A DNA stretch of 64,000 bases, taken from NCBI RefSeq assembly GCF_013385825.1, contig NZ_JACAPG010000002.1:62001-126000 (forward strand), written 5' to 3'. The stretch is from Pseudomonas reactans. Lineage in GTDB: Bacteria; Pseudomonadota; Gammaproteobacteria; Pseudomonadales; Pseudomonadaceae. Shown here in pieces: positions 39,355 through 50,080 of the stretch. Under the pieces are notes generated by a model that did not search any database, had not been told where the DNA came from, and saw only the letters and a list, made by a program, of their open reading frames with translations. The translations under genes and the position numbers were made by a program. Numbering within the stretch: position 1 is the stretch's first letter; the number at the start of each line of letters is the position of its first letter.

Positions 39355-42300
39355 TTAGCCCGGCAAACCCTTGCGTAACTCGCGCAACAGCCGAGTAGCA
39401 ACATGACCGCGAGGCTGCCAGAACGTGTCTGTTTCCAGAATGTACATCCGGCCGGAATTGATCAAGACCGTGATCACCTGGCTTGGGGTCGCCACCTGCT
39501 TTTCACTGGTAGGATCAACCCAGCCCGAAAACAGCATGTTCGTTTCAACGCTTTGAAAACTGGGCACGTAGAGCAACAGCGCGCCGTTCCGTGGCGTGAA
39601 GTAGTAACGCACGCCGGTCACTTTGTTGTCTCGGAACATACCGATAAATGTACTAAGTTCCGGTTGGCCAATGAAGTTGTCGGCGAGTGCTTGTTGAAAG
39701 CGATTCACCTGGAGCTGTTGATTGTCAGCGAGCTTATACAATTGCTGCACGCCCATTACCCGGTATCCCTGGGGATAGCGAACATCACGCGCCGGACGCT
39801 GGGGATTGACAGCTCCGATGAACAAGCGTCGGCTCGCAGGCGCTTCACCCCGTCCCCATCCAGCACTCAGGCCGCTGTCGACCAGCGCTTCAGTTACCAG
39901 GAAAGTGTCGTTCGCCGTATTGGCAAGTAGAGCGGCCAATCGGGGGGTGTTGCGCTCATGACGATAGCGGCGCCACTGGTAGCGGACCGCGTCGTCGGCG
40001 TGGGCAAACAACGGCCCCAGGGCCACTCGTTCGCTGTCACCAGGCGTGAACGTTAGGGCTTGTCGTGGGAGCCAGTCGGGGCCGACTGTACCCGAGGTCG
40101 CCCATATCTCCCCGGTCCTTAATACCTTCAATTCACCCGCCCGAGCCACTTGGCGGATATAGTCGGCCGGGTTGAAGGCTGCATTGAGTTTTTGCACGTA
40201 GCTCTGCAACCGCAGCTCACTGCCCCAGTCGGCGTCGATGGAAGTGGCTCGATAGCTGAGCAACGCACCGTCAGCGCAAGACAGATAAAGCGGCAGGTAT
40301 TCAACAACGCGCGCAGTGGTGCGCGTCAACGCGCCGATTGCTGCACTCAGCAGGCGTGGCGGGATGAAACTGCGGTAGACCGGCGATGCGGTCAATTCGT
40401 CAGGCTGGCGTGTCGGAGCGCACAGGTAGAGCCCTTGGATTGTCCAGCCGGTGGGCAATTGGCCTCGAAAAAACACTTGGTCTGGCGATAGTCGTAAGTC
40501 GTGCACCTTGACCGGCAGGCTGGCGATCCAGTGATTATTCGCCGACTTGAGAATATAGCCGTACCTCAGTTCAGTGCGCGCGCCGGCCTGGTGATGGGCA
40601 AAGCGCGCCACATCATCAATATGGCTGAACACAGGGCTCAAGGCGCGGTTCGCGATCGCATGAAGGCCATCTTCGGGGGCGGTAAAACCGTAGGAATAGA
40701 ACCAGCCTGCAGGCAATTTGCGTGCGCTCCCCCACATCGTGTTGCCCTCCACAACCGTCATGGAGGCCGCTTTCAGCACGAGATTGACATACTCGGTCGG
40801 CGTTTTGAGCCCGTCACGCAGTTGTTGCTCAATCTCGTTGCTCTGCGGATTGTGCGGCGTTCGGCTGGAGGGCGACAGGGCTTGCTTGAACTGTTGAAAG
40901 CTCAAGGTCTGCTGCGTTCGCTGCTCAACGCTGAGCAGATCCTGGTCGGGGTCGTCGCAGGTAAAACTGATCACCGAACCATCTGGCCCGAACAAGTATT
41001 CACGGCTCCACAGATGATTACACTCGAGTGCTTTACCCAGCACCTCGGTGGAGAACATGTTGCGATACACCGACAGTTCTTTTTCAGCGAGCGGGAAACC
41101 GGGCAAAGTGTCCGGCCGAGACCGATAACGCGCCACCATGTTCATGCCTGGCGCAAGAAAGTCCATGCGCACGTCTTCGTCCGGCAGAATCCACTTTGGG
41201 TCGAAGTTTTCAGTCGTGACGAGCAGGGGTTCAGTAGCAACATACCGGCCATCCCCTCGTCGGAGTATCAACCCTCCATATACGTGATCTTGGTGATCCT
41301 TAATCAGTGCTTTGGCGTAACGCGCGGCGTCGTCCTCACTGAGAAACGCCGGGCTCAGGGCTCGTCGACTGAAATCGGCAAAAGGCGCCCAGTCCGCCCC
41401 CTGCCTGCCTGTTTCATCCCAACATTCGCTGGGCTGGATGACGCTCAACCAAGATTCTGAAATAACCTTGGACACAAACCCCTTCGCCGTCAATTGCCCA
41501 CTCGCCAGCAGGGTGTGAACGTCTTCGAAACTTCCGGAAGCGTGTGGTTGTGCATCAAACAGACGGGTCGACACCGGCGTCTGAAATTCGAGCAGCGCAT
41601 CTTCCAGTGTGGAGATATACACCGGTAACGTGATCTTCAACGCCTTGTCGCGCCAACGTGTAGCAACGGAAAAGGCCTCACTCAGGTCTGCTGGGGAGAT
41701 GAAATGCCTCGCCAACCAGCGCTGCGCACCCTGCAGTGATTCCGGCATCCACTGACGTGCGTAGAAGAGTCCAAACAGGGTGAAACCGGAAGGAAAGATA
41801 AACCTGCCGCCATCATCGATTTTGAACAGGCTGGCCACATTCAACAACGGGTTATTGCCATCACACGGAACGGCCTCGGACACAACATAGGCATCTTCAT
41901 GGCCATGCTTCAACACAAAACGAAAATCTGTCTGCGAGGTTAGGTAGCTACGCGTTTGTCGCGAGTGGGCATCAAGGACAGCCTCCTTGACGCTGGGAAA
42001 TATCGCGCCAAAGGCCACTTGGTCAGGTCTTGCATAGGCTGTCTCGGCGGCAAAGGGCTGCCAGTCATCCGCCAGCTCAACGCTGCGGCCCCACAGCGGG
42101 TTGCCCTGCACAATGCGTAGCCCGGTAGCTGCCAGCTTTCTGACCCAGTCCTGCGGGCCAAGCCCCTCGCGAGCGCGCTTAGCGTCCAGCGCACTGCCCT
42201 GCGGTCCTGGCTCCAGCAGTTCGCGCAATTCTCTTTGTGCAGCCGAAGCGGTGACGTCGTAGGCGATCAAGGCATCTTCAGCGCTGGACAGATAAGCCAC

Positions 42301-45246
42301 CGACAACCCGTGACGATTGTCCATGATGTGACGCAGGTCGATATCAGCGAACAGTTGCCAGTCGATCAACGCTTGCGTGCGCGACCGGCCGTACCGAACC
42401 ATCCGCTCGCTGTCCATCATTGCCAGCGCCCGACATGAAGCGTACTGCCCATAAAGGGTGTGCAGCGGCGGCAAAATGAGCGCCCCAGCGTGGTCTGCGG
42501 CAAAGATGCCCCGGATTGCAAACCGGTCATCCGCGCGACAGGGTCGTGGCAGGGTGGCGACAAATCGTTGATCAGCGGTTTTCAGTATGAGCCCGCACAG
42601 CTCACCGTAACGCTGCGAGCCAATTTGCTCATGGGCAAAGCGTGCGGCATCATCGGCCGTTAGAAACGGCGCACTGAGGGTGGGCTCAGGGTAGGCTGCA
42701 AAAGGTTTCCATCGCTCATCGACTGGGCCGAGGACGTCCCACAGCGTACCGGTCTTCATCACCGACAACCGACCTGCGGCAGCGACACGCATGACGAACT
42801 CACTCGGGGTCAGCGTACCTGCCAACAGCTCTGCCAAGGTGCCATTGTCGGTCACAGCGCCGGTAGGCGTTACGCCATAAAGCTGACTTTCCAGCGCCGT
42901 CCCACTGAATTGATATTCCAGTTGCGCGCCATCACGCGTATTCCAGTAAAGGGTTTTAACGGTAGCGCCTGCTTCACGGGACGCTGCGATCGCCACCGCC
43001 AGCTCGCCCGGCGCCACAAAACACTCATACAACCAGCGTTGTTGGACATTTTGGCCCAACGCTGGACGCGATGAAAAACACATCCCGTGCAGCTCAAACC
43101 CACTCACCAGCACTGGATGCCCAAGTGAATCACCCGAAAAAACTCTCGAGCCTGAAACGGTGCCCGCAAGCGCCGCCACATACTCGTCGGCCCCAAGGCC
43201 TTTAAGGATAAATACGACAGATTGATTGCCAGCGGTTAAAGCCAACTGATCGTGGCCGTATGTTGCAGCCGTGGGTGCACCCTGAAATATCCAGCTGTAT
43301 AAGGGCGGGACAGGCGATGCGGCGACGAAGGGCTTGAACGGCGCCCAATTTTCGGGCACCCGACCTCGACTCCCCCCCCAGACCCGACTCGTAACCAGAA
43401 CGGAAAACTCGCCGAGACGTGCAAGTTTTTTGACCATTTCAATCGGTGTGCCGTCAAATCCATCCAGTTGGACCTTAAACTCTCCGGTGCGTATAGCCTC
43501 CCGCAGAAAGGCGCCGAACGTGCTCTCAGCTTGCGATCCACTGCGGACATATTTGACCAATGAGCCCAGAGAGCTCGAATGATAAAACGCAGACATTTTT
43601 TGGTCGACGTGCAGAATACCTGCCACTGAGAAATGAACAGGTATAGCGTCGGACAGCGCTGCGAGTTCTCCTGGCGAGAGTGTGGACCGTACCGTCTCAT
43701 CAGACAGGGGAGGCAACTGGGTCTCGTCAAAGAGGCTGTGGGCGACAAAAAAACCGTGGACCCGATAGCCTGGCGGCAATGCCATGGTATTGAAGGTGCT
43801 TGCATCAGCGGGGCCCAAATACTTGACCATATCAGGCTCGGAAATAGGCGGTGTTGACACAAACCGGCCATCATTGCGCTGAAAGACCAACCCAAGCATG
43901 TCCCCGCTGCGATCGCGCACGCGATCATGCAAATAACGGGCGGCATCGTCTGCCGTGATAAATGCCGGGCTCATGGCCGCTCCCAACTGATCGACCAGAG
44001 TCACTTCCGGCAAAACTCGACCGACGGTGAGCCATGAACTGCCAGCTCTCAGCGTCTCCAACTCGCCAATACCAGCCATATGCGAGGCGAACTGGCGCCC
44101 TGTCAGACGACCTTCTTTCAATTGAGCGTTAGCGGTCGCGCCTCCCCTCCCCAGATACTGCACTTCGCTATCACTTGCAGAAAACCGGTAAGACAGCAAT
44201 GCGCCATCGCCGCTTAACATGACTAGTCGCAGACGTGGCTCCTGCACGTACAGCTCAGGCGATGTACGCAGTTGTTCCGCTACTCCGGCAAGTAGCGTCG
44301 GGGAAAAGAAGTGGGCACTACCCGGGGTTCCGCGCGAGCCCTCCCAATAGTAAAGGGAACTGATTCGGAAATTGTCAGGCAGCCTTACCCCGCCATCCGG
44401 GTTCAGTGGAAATAGCTGCTCTGGGGATGTCAGCTTAGTGGGCTCCCACTCTTTCACCATGACGAGGTATTCCTCTTTGTCGATGGCCTTGAGTTGATAG
44501 CCGACCAAGGACCTTGCCCTCTCCCACAAGAGGTCGCCGAAGTTCGGGCTGGAGGTGATCTTTGCGAAAAGCGGCGACAACACATCTGCCGCCAACGGTA
44601 CGCCCATCCGCCAATCTTCGCCGACACGCCCACGAATACCCCCCCATGCCTTGCTGGCAAGCACCACACTCAATTCGCCGGCCCCAGCCATCATCGGGAT
44701 GTAATCGGTAAAGAAATCAAACGGTCGACGGTCTTCGGGCCGCAGGCGACTGACGAGCTCACGCTCCCTGATCGAACCGCTGACCACGTACTTGATCAGC
44801 GCATCTCCCGGTCCAGATAGGTAATGAGCGGGTACAACGGAGCCATTCTCGATGATCCGTTCAATATCGGTGTAAGTAAACATCCCGGAATAAACAGACC
44901 ACATTTCATCGGGCACAGCAGGCTGTCCCGCCGGTTGCGCCTGCGTCGGATGCGAGTGGTAAAACGCGTACGGTGTGTAGCCATCGGGGAAGATCAGCTT
45001 GCCTTCAGGGCTTACCGTGACTAGATCGCTACGAACAAACTGCCCTGTACTCGGCTGAGGTATCGAGGCGAAAAACCGCGCGCCTTTCTTTAGAATCACG
45101 CCGCCGTACTCAACGCTACGCTCACCACCAATATGCCGATGCGCCCAATACGCCGCATCGTCCGCGTATAAAAAAGGCCCTTCCAACACTGATGTGTCTA
45201 CTGAGGGAGAGGGACTATCATTTTGATGCAATTGATCCAAAGCCAC
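39355..45246 (-). CDS. Giant protein with nine tandem DUF4329-like units (1963 aa)
   Basis: Function unknown. Nine units of 200-240 residues begin near residues 24, 225, 427, 648, 859, 1082, 1299, 1538 and 1745. Each opens with a PxFxxxDDAARxAH-like helix and a short beta segment (GGLILRRGDGRYVAT type). A YLSxxDALIxY-like strand pair follows, and the unit ends with GELSVxxxxxxWG...W. Unit 1 alone has YHSHP (96-100), followed by FTYTDIE (123-129), the metal-site-like signature of DUF4329 domains found at the ends of RHS toxins. Later units have lost it. There is no signal peptide, transmembrane helix or coiled coil. The start is GTG 45246 with AAGGAG six bases upstream. It sits alone, opposite to urt and ure. 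Confidence 0.85.
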   Translation of the reverse strand: MALDQLHQNDSPSPSVDTSVLEGPFLYADDAAYWAHRHIGGERSVEYGGVILKKGARFFASIPQPSTGQFVRSDLVTVSPEGKLIFPDGYTPYAFYHSHPTQAQPAGQPAVPDEMWSVYSGMFTYTDIERIIENGSVVPAHYLSGPGDALIKYVVSGSIRERELVSRLRPEDRRPFDFFTDYIPMMAGAGELSVVLASKAWGGIRGRVGEDWRMGVPLAADVLSPLFAKITSSPNFGDLLWERARSLVGYQLKAIDKEEYLVMVKEWEPTKLTSPEQLFPLNPDGGVRLPDNFRISSLYYWEGSRGTPGSAHFFSPTLLAGVAEQLRTSPELYVQEPRLRLVMLSGDGALLSYRFSASDSEVQYLGRGGATANAQLKEGRLTGRQFASHMAGIGELETLRAGSSWLTVGRVLPEVTLVDQLGAAMSPAFITADDAARYLHDRVRDRSGDMLGLVFQRNDGRFVSTPPISEPDMVKYLGPADASTFNTMALPPGYRVHGFFVAHSLFDETQLPPLSDETVRSTLSPGELAALSDAIPVHFSVAGILHVDQKMSAFYHSSSLGSLVKYVRSGSQAESTFGAFLREAIRTGEFKVQLDGFDGTPIEMVKKLARLGEFSVLVTSRVWGGSRGRVPENWAPFKPFVAASPVPPLYSWIFQGAPTAATYGHDQLALTAGNQSVVFILKGLGADEYVAALAGTVSGSRVFSGDSLGHPVLVSGFELHGMCFSSRPALGQNVQQRWLYECFVAPGELAVAIAASREAGATVKTLYWNTRDGAQLEYQFSGTALESQLYGVTPTGAVTDNGTLAELLAGTLTPSEFVMRVAAAGRLSVMKTGTLWDVLGPVDERWKPFAAYPEPTLSAPFLTADDAARFAHEQIGSQRYGELCGLILKTADQRFVATLPRPCRADDRFAIRGIFAADHAGALILPPLHTLYGQYASCRALAMMDSERMVRYGRSRTQALIDWQLFADIDLRHIMDNRHGLSVAYLSSAEDALIAYDVTASAAQRELRELLEPGPQGSALDAKRAREGLGPQDWVRKLAATGLRIVQGNPLWGRSVELADDWQPFAAETAYARPDQVAFGAIFPSVKEAVLDAHSRQTRSYLTSQTDFRFVLKHGHEDAYVVSEAVPCDGNNPLLNVASLFKIDDGGRFIFPSGFTLFGLFYARQWMPESLQGAQRWLARHFISPADLSEAFSVATRWRDKALKITLPVYISTLEDALLEFQTPVSTRLFDAQPHASGSFEDVHTLLASGQLTAKGFVSKVISESWLSVIQPSECWDETGRQGADWAPFADFSRRALSPAFLSEDDAARYAKALIKDHQDHVYGGLILRRGDGRYVATEPLLVTTENFDPKWILPDEDVRMDFLAPGMNMVARYRSRPDTLPGFPLAEKELSVYRNMFSTEVLGKALECNHLWSREYLFGPDGSVISFTCDDPDQDLLSVEQRTQQTLSFQQFKQALSPSSRTPHNPQSNEIEQQLRDGLKTPTEYVNLVLKAASMTVVEGNTMWGSARKLPAGWFYSYGFTAPEDGLHAIANRALSPVFSHIDDVARFAHHQAGARTELRYGYILKSANNHWIASLPVKVHDLRLSPDQVFFRGQLPTGWTIQGLYLCAPTRQPDELTASPVYRSFIPPRLLSAAIGALTRTTARVVEYLPLYLSCADGALLSYRATSIDADWGSELRLQSYVQKLNAAFNPADYIRQVARAGELKVLRTGEIWATSGTVGPDWLPRQALTFTPGDSERVALGPLFAHADDAVRYQWRRYRHERNTPRLAALLANTANDTFLVTEALVDSGLSAGWGRGEAPASRRLFIGAVNPQRPARDVRYPQGYRVMGVQQLYKLADNQQLQVNRFQQALADNFIGQPELSTFIGMFRDNKVTGVRYYFTPRNGALLLYVPSFQSVETNMLFSGWVDPTSEKQVATPSQVITVLINSGRMYILETDTFWQPRGHVATRLLRELRKGLPG

Positions 45247-45262
45247 TTTCGGCTCCTTCAGA

Positions 45263-45291
45263 GTTGAGGATTAAGTTCAAACATCCTCAAC
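45263..45291. promoter_or_regulatory. Inverted repeat in the leader of the DUF4329 giant gene
   Basis: GTTGAGGAT and ATCCTCAAC are perfect 9-bp arms around an 11-base spacer. On the minus strand it ends four bases before the AAGGAG ribosome binding site. It could be an operator or a hairpin that controls translation. Confidence 0.5.
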
Positions 45292-45382
45292 CAATCACGT
45301 CGACGTCAGGCGCTACATAGTTCACGGCCTCGTAGCTAGGCGCTGTCCCAGTCTTGGTTATCTCCGCGGCATGCAAGGCCAA

Positions 45383-45397
45383 GCACCAAAACAGTGC
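45383..45397. promoter_or_regulatory. Candidate NtrC enhancer site upstream of ureD
   Basis: GCACCAAAACAGTGC matches the NtrC consensus GCACCANNNTGGTGC at 10 of 12 defined positions. It lies about 85-100 bp upstream of the sigma-54 promoter, a typical enhancer distance. The 347-bp gap 45247-45593 otherwise holds the giant gene's leader, the sigma-54 promoter and a GGTGC-TG-CGCAC palindrome at 45548-45559. Confidence 0.55.
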
Positions 45398-45482
45398 AAT
45401 TGCCGAGCCGCGCCCCAAATACGCGCAAAGCTGATACCTGTGACCTGTCGTTGTGCGCGCGGCCACGCCATACAGTCAAAGC

Positions 45483-45497
45483 GGGCATAGCCCTTGC
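45483..45497 (+). promoter_or_regulatory. Sigma-54 (-24/-12) promoter of the urease operon
   Basis: GGGCAT-N5-TTGC followed by T matches TGGCAC-N5-TTGCW in the invariant GG and GC pairs, 10 bp apart. Transcription would start near 45509, about 85 bases before the ureD ATG. Confidence 0.65.
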
Positions 45498-45593
45498 TAG
45501 CACAAACGGAACTCCATGAATTTGCATAGCGAGCGTGCGCGCCCCATGGTGCTGCGCACTAATCTGTAGCGTCCTGACGACAACCACTACGCC

Positions 45594-46433
45594 ATGAACC
45601 TGCCCGTTACTCCCGCCCTGTTCACCCCCAGCTGGCATGCCGAGCTGGAACTCGGCTACGCGCGTTTCGGCGACACCACGCGGCCGGTGATGCGCCGCCA
45701 CGTGGGCCCATTGCGCGTGCAAAAACACCTGTATGCCGAAGGCCCCGAGGTGTGCCAGCACATCATCGTGCACCCGCCCGGAGGCATTGCCGGCGGTGAT
45801 CGCCTGGACATCAGCGCCCACGTCGGCGCCGGTGCCTGGGTGCAATTGACCAGCCCCGGCGCCGCCAAGTGGTATCGCGCCAAGGGCCCGGCATTCCAGC
45901 AGTTGGACCTCACCGTGGAAGCCGGTGCCACGCTGGAATGGCTGCCCCAGGAAACCATCGTGTTCAGCGCGGCCCAGGCCGAACTCACAACGCACATCGC
46001 GCTGCAAGGCGATGCACGCCTGTTCTATTGGGACGTGGTTGCCCTGGGCCGTCCAGCCAGCGGCGAACGTTTCGACCTCGGCCACTTCCAATCCCACCTG
46101 GATATCCGCCGCGACGGTCAGTTGCTCTGGCATGAGCGCCAGCGCATTGTGGGCGCCGATGGGTTGCTCGATTCGCCCATCGGCCTGGACGGGCAGCCGG
46201 TGTTTGCCACACTGTTGCTGACGGCCGATATCGATCCTGAACTGCTGGAAACCTGCCGCGCCCTGCCCCACGTGGTACGCGGCGATTTGACCCAATTGCC
46301 TGGCCTGCTGGTCGCACGCTGTCTGGCCAGCGAGGCGCTGCATGCACGCGCCTGGCTGATTGATTTATGGAAATTGCTACGCCCGGCAGTGCTAGGCCGA
46401 GAAGCCGTATCACCACGAATTTGGAGCACATGA
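45594..46433 (+). CDS. ureD: Urease accessory protein UreD
   Basis: A scaffold protein that binds apo-urease with UreF and UreG for nickel insertion (279 aa). Typical segments are [14 protein letters not shown], the early strand [21 protein letters not shown], and [20 protein letters not shown] 45594 gives the family's N-terminus. ureA follows 151 bp later, beyond a single REP. ureE, ureF and ureG are not in this window, as in P. aeruginosa, where they lie elsewhere. Confidence 0.94.
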   Translation: MNLPVTPALFTPSWHAELELGYARFGDTTRPVMRRHVGPLRVQKHLYAEGPEVCQHIIVHPPGGIAGGDRLDISAHVGAGAWVQLTSPGAAKWYRAKGPAFQQLDLTVEAGATLEWLPQETIVFSAAQAELTTHIALQGDARLFYWDVVALGRPASGERFDLGHFQSHLDIRRDGQLLWHERQRIVGADGLLDSPIGLDGQPVFATLLLTADIDPELLETCRALPHVVRGDLTQLPGLLVARCLASEALHARAWLIDLWKLLRPAVLGREAVSPRIWST

Positions 46434-46513
46434 ACATCCGCCCCTCTGAACTGCTCGCCAAAAGCGTCAACGATAACGCGGACATCCCGGATGAATGTGG
46501 CGCTCTCAGGTTT

Positions 46514-46538
46514 TTCGCGAGCAAGCTCGCTCCTACAG
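46514..46538. repeat. Single REP sequence between ureD and ureA
   Basis: TTCGCGAGCAAGCTCGCTCC followed by TACAG, one arm of the CGAGCTTGCTCG class without a partner. It lies in the 151-bp ureD-ureA gap, which holds no other feature that I can see. Confidence 0.8.
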
Positions 46539-46584
46539 GGGTGGGCGTCTTCTATTTGAATAGCTTGATAAAGGACCTTGAACC

Positions 46585-46887
46585 ATGGACCTGACCCCAC
46601 GGGAAAAAGACAAACTGCTGATCTTCACCGCTGGCCTTGTGGCCGAGCGCCGCCTCGCACGCGGCGTGAAGCTCAACTACCCGGAAACCATCGCCTACAT
46701 CTCCGCCGCCCTGATGGAAGGCGCCCGCGATGGCCGCACCGTGGCCGACCTGATGCACTTCGGTACCACCCTGCTCAGCCGCGAACAAGTGATGGAAGGC
46801 ATCCCGGAAATGATCCCGGATATCCAGGTGGAAGCGACTTTCCCCGACGGCACCAAGCTGGTCACTGTGCACCAGCCGATTGCGTGA
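46585..46887 (+). CDS. ureA: Urease gamma subunit
   Basis: The small structural subunit of urease (100 aa). It begins [18 protein letters not shown] and carries [11 protein letters not shown] and the C-terminal VTVHQPIA, all nearly invariant. With UreB and UreC it forms the nickel enzyme that splits urea to ammonia and carbamate in the cytoplasm. Followed 9 bp later by an acetyltransferase gene. Confidence 0.97.
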
Positions 46888-46896
46888 GGCCTGACG

Positions 46897-48245
<1,349 letters not shown>

Positions 48246-48250
<5 letters not shown>

Positions 48251-48270
48251 GAGCCGGCTTGCCGGCGAAA
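48246..48270. repeat. Single REP sequence between ureB and ureC
   Basis: TGTAGGAGCCGGCTTGCCGG followed by CGAA, a lone REP arm. The TAG of ureB lies inside it. The remaining bases up to ureC contain a short GCGAGCTCGCGAGC palindrome. Confidence 0.85.
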
Positions 48271-48318
48271 GCGAGCTCGCGAGCGTTCTCACATTCACTT
48301 GAATTCCAAGGCATGCCC

Positions 48319-50019
48319 ATGAAAATTTCTAGAAGCGCCTACGCCGACATGTACGGCCCCACCGTTGGTGACAAGGTCCGCCTGGCCGACACCGAGCTGT
48401 TCGTCGAAGTCGAACAGGACTTCACCGTCTATGGCGAAGAAGTGAAATTCGGCGGCGGCAAAGTCATCCGCGACGGCCAGGGCCAAAGCCAATTGCTCGC
48501 CCATGAAGTGGTCGACACGTTGATCACCAACGCGCTGATCATCGACCACTGGGGCATCGTCAAGGCCGACGTCGGCCTGAAGAACGGTCGCATCCACGCC
48601 ATCGGCAAGGCCGGCAACCCGGACATCCAACCCGGCGTGACCATGGCCATCGGCGCCAGCACCGAGGTGATTGCCGGCGAAGGCATGATCCTCACCGCCG
48701 GCGGCATCGACAGCCACGTGCATTTCATCTGCCCGCAGCAGATCGAAGAGGCGCTGACCAGTGGCGTCACCACCATGATCGGCGGCGGCACCGGCCCGGC
48801 CACCGGTACCAATGCGACCACCTGCACCTCGGGCCCATGGCACTTGGCGCGCATGCTCCAAGCCAGCGATTCGTTCCCGATGAATATCGGTTTCACCGGC
48901 AAGGGCAACGCCAGTCTGCCGGAGCCGTTGATCGAACAGGTCAAGGCCGGCGCCATCGGTTTGAAGCTGCATGAAGACTGGGGTACTACCCCGGCGAGCA
49001 TCGACAACTGCCTGAGCGTCGCCGATGAATACGACGTGCAGGTGGCGATCCACAGCGACACCCTCAACGAATCCGGCTTTGTCGAAACCACCCTCGCCGC
49101 GCTCAAGGGCCGCACCATCCACACTTATCACACCGAAGGTGCAGGTGGCGGCCATGCACCGGACATCATCAAAGCCTGCGGCTTCCCCAACGTGTTGCCC
49201 AGCTCGACCAACCCGACGCGGCCCTTCACCCGCAACACCATCGACGAACACCTCGACATGCTGATGGTCTGCCATCACCTCGACCCCAGCATTGCCGAAG
49301 ACGTGGCGTTCGCCGAAAGCCGTATCCGCCGCGAGACCATCGCCGCCGAAGACATCCTGCACGACCTCGGCGCGTTCTCCATGATCAGCTCCGACAGCCA
49401 GGCCATGGGCCGCGTCGGCGAGGTGATCACACGCACCTGGCAGACCGCCGACAAAATGAAAAAACAGCGCGGCCCACTGCCGGGTGACGGCCCCGGCAAC
49501 GACAACTTCCGCGCCAAGCGCTACATCGCCAAGTACACCATCAACCCGGCGATCACCCATGGCGTGAGCCATATCGTGGGGTCCATCGAGGTGGGAAAAT
49601 GGGCAGACCTGGTGCTGTGGCGCCCAGCGTTCTTCGGCATCAAGCCGACCCTGATCCTCAAGGGTGGCGCCATCGCCTCAAGCCTGATGGGCGACGCCAA
49701 CGCGTCGATCCCCACGCCGCAACCGGTGCATTACCGCCCCATGTTCGCCAGCTTCGGCAGCTCGCTGCACGCCACCAGCCTGACCTTTATCAGCCAAGCC
49801 GCCCAGGACGCCGGCCTGCCCGAAGCCCTGGGATTGAAGAAGCAGATCGCCGTGGTCAAAGGCTGCCGGGATGTGCAGAAAACCGACCTGATTCACAACG
49901 ATTACCTGCCGGATATCGAGGTGGACCCGCAGACCTATCAGGTCAAGGCCGACGGCGTGTTGCTATGGTGTGAGCCGGCGGATGTACTGCCGATGGCGCA
50001 GCGCTACTTTCTGTTTTAA
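48319..50019 (+). CDS. ureC: Urease alpha (catalytic) subunit
   Basis: The nickel-bearing subunit (566 aa). Visible active-site parts are the HVH pair in [12 protein letters not shown], the carbamylated-lysine segment [12 protein letters not shown], the flap histidine in [13 protein letters not shown] and the nickel-ligand aspartate in [17 protein letters not shown] 48319 gives the family start [18 protein letters not shown]; an ATG two codons upstream is also possible. Last gene of the urease unit. Confidence 0.97.
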   Translation: MKISRSAYADMYGPTVGDKVRLADTELFVEVEQDFTVYGEEVKFGGGKVIRDGQGQSQLLAHEVVDTLITNALIIDHWGIVKADVGLKNGRIHAIGKAGNPDIQPGVTMAIGASTEVIAGEGMILTAGGIDSHVHFICPQQIEEALTSGVTTMIGGGTGPATGTNATTCTSGPWHLARMLQASDSFPMNIGFTGKGNASLPEPLIEQVKAGAIGLKLHEDWGTTPASIDNCLSVADEYDVQVAIHSDTLNESGFVETTLAALKGRTIHTYHTEGAGGGHAPDIIKACGFPNVLPSSTNPTRPFTRNTIDEHLDMLMVCHHLDPSIAEDVAFAESRIRRETIAAEDILHDLGAFSMISSDSQAMGRVGEVITRTWQTADKMKKQRGPLPGDGPGNDNFRAKRYIAKYTINPAITHGVSHIVGSIEVGKWADLVLWRPAFFGIKPTLILKGGAIASSLMGDANASIPTPQPVHYRPMFASFGSSLHATSLTFISQAAQDAGLPEALGLKKQIAVVKGCRDVQKTDLIHNDYLPDIEVDPQTYQVKADGVLLWCEPADVLPMAQRYFLF

Positions 50020-50029
50020 CAACGTCCCG

Positions 50030-50062
50030 CCCCCTTGAAGACGGTGTTCGTCCTCAAGGGGG
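50030..50062. terminator. Strong hairpin between convergent ureC and the NEL-SET gene
   Basis: CCCCCTTGA and TCAAGGGGG form a perfect 9-bp stem with a second GACG/CGTC stem inside. It lies 11 bp after ureC and 18 bp after the convergent gene's stop. There is no T run, but its position suggests a bidirectional transcript end. Confidence 0.55.
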
Positions 50063-50080
50063 AACGCTCAACTACCAGGT

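Noticed and set aside
39355..45246. CRISPR-like or short tandem DNA repeats in the giant repeat gene
   Set aside because: The repetition is at protein level only, in units of about 630 bp that are strongly diverged in DNA. No short regularly spaced repeats occur here or elsewhere in the window.
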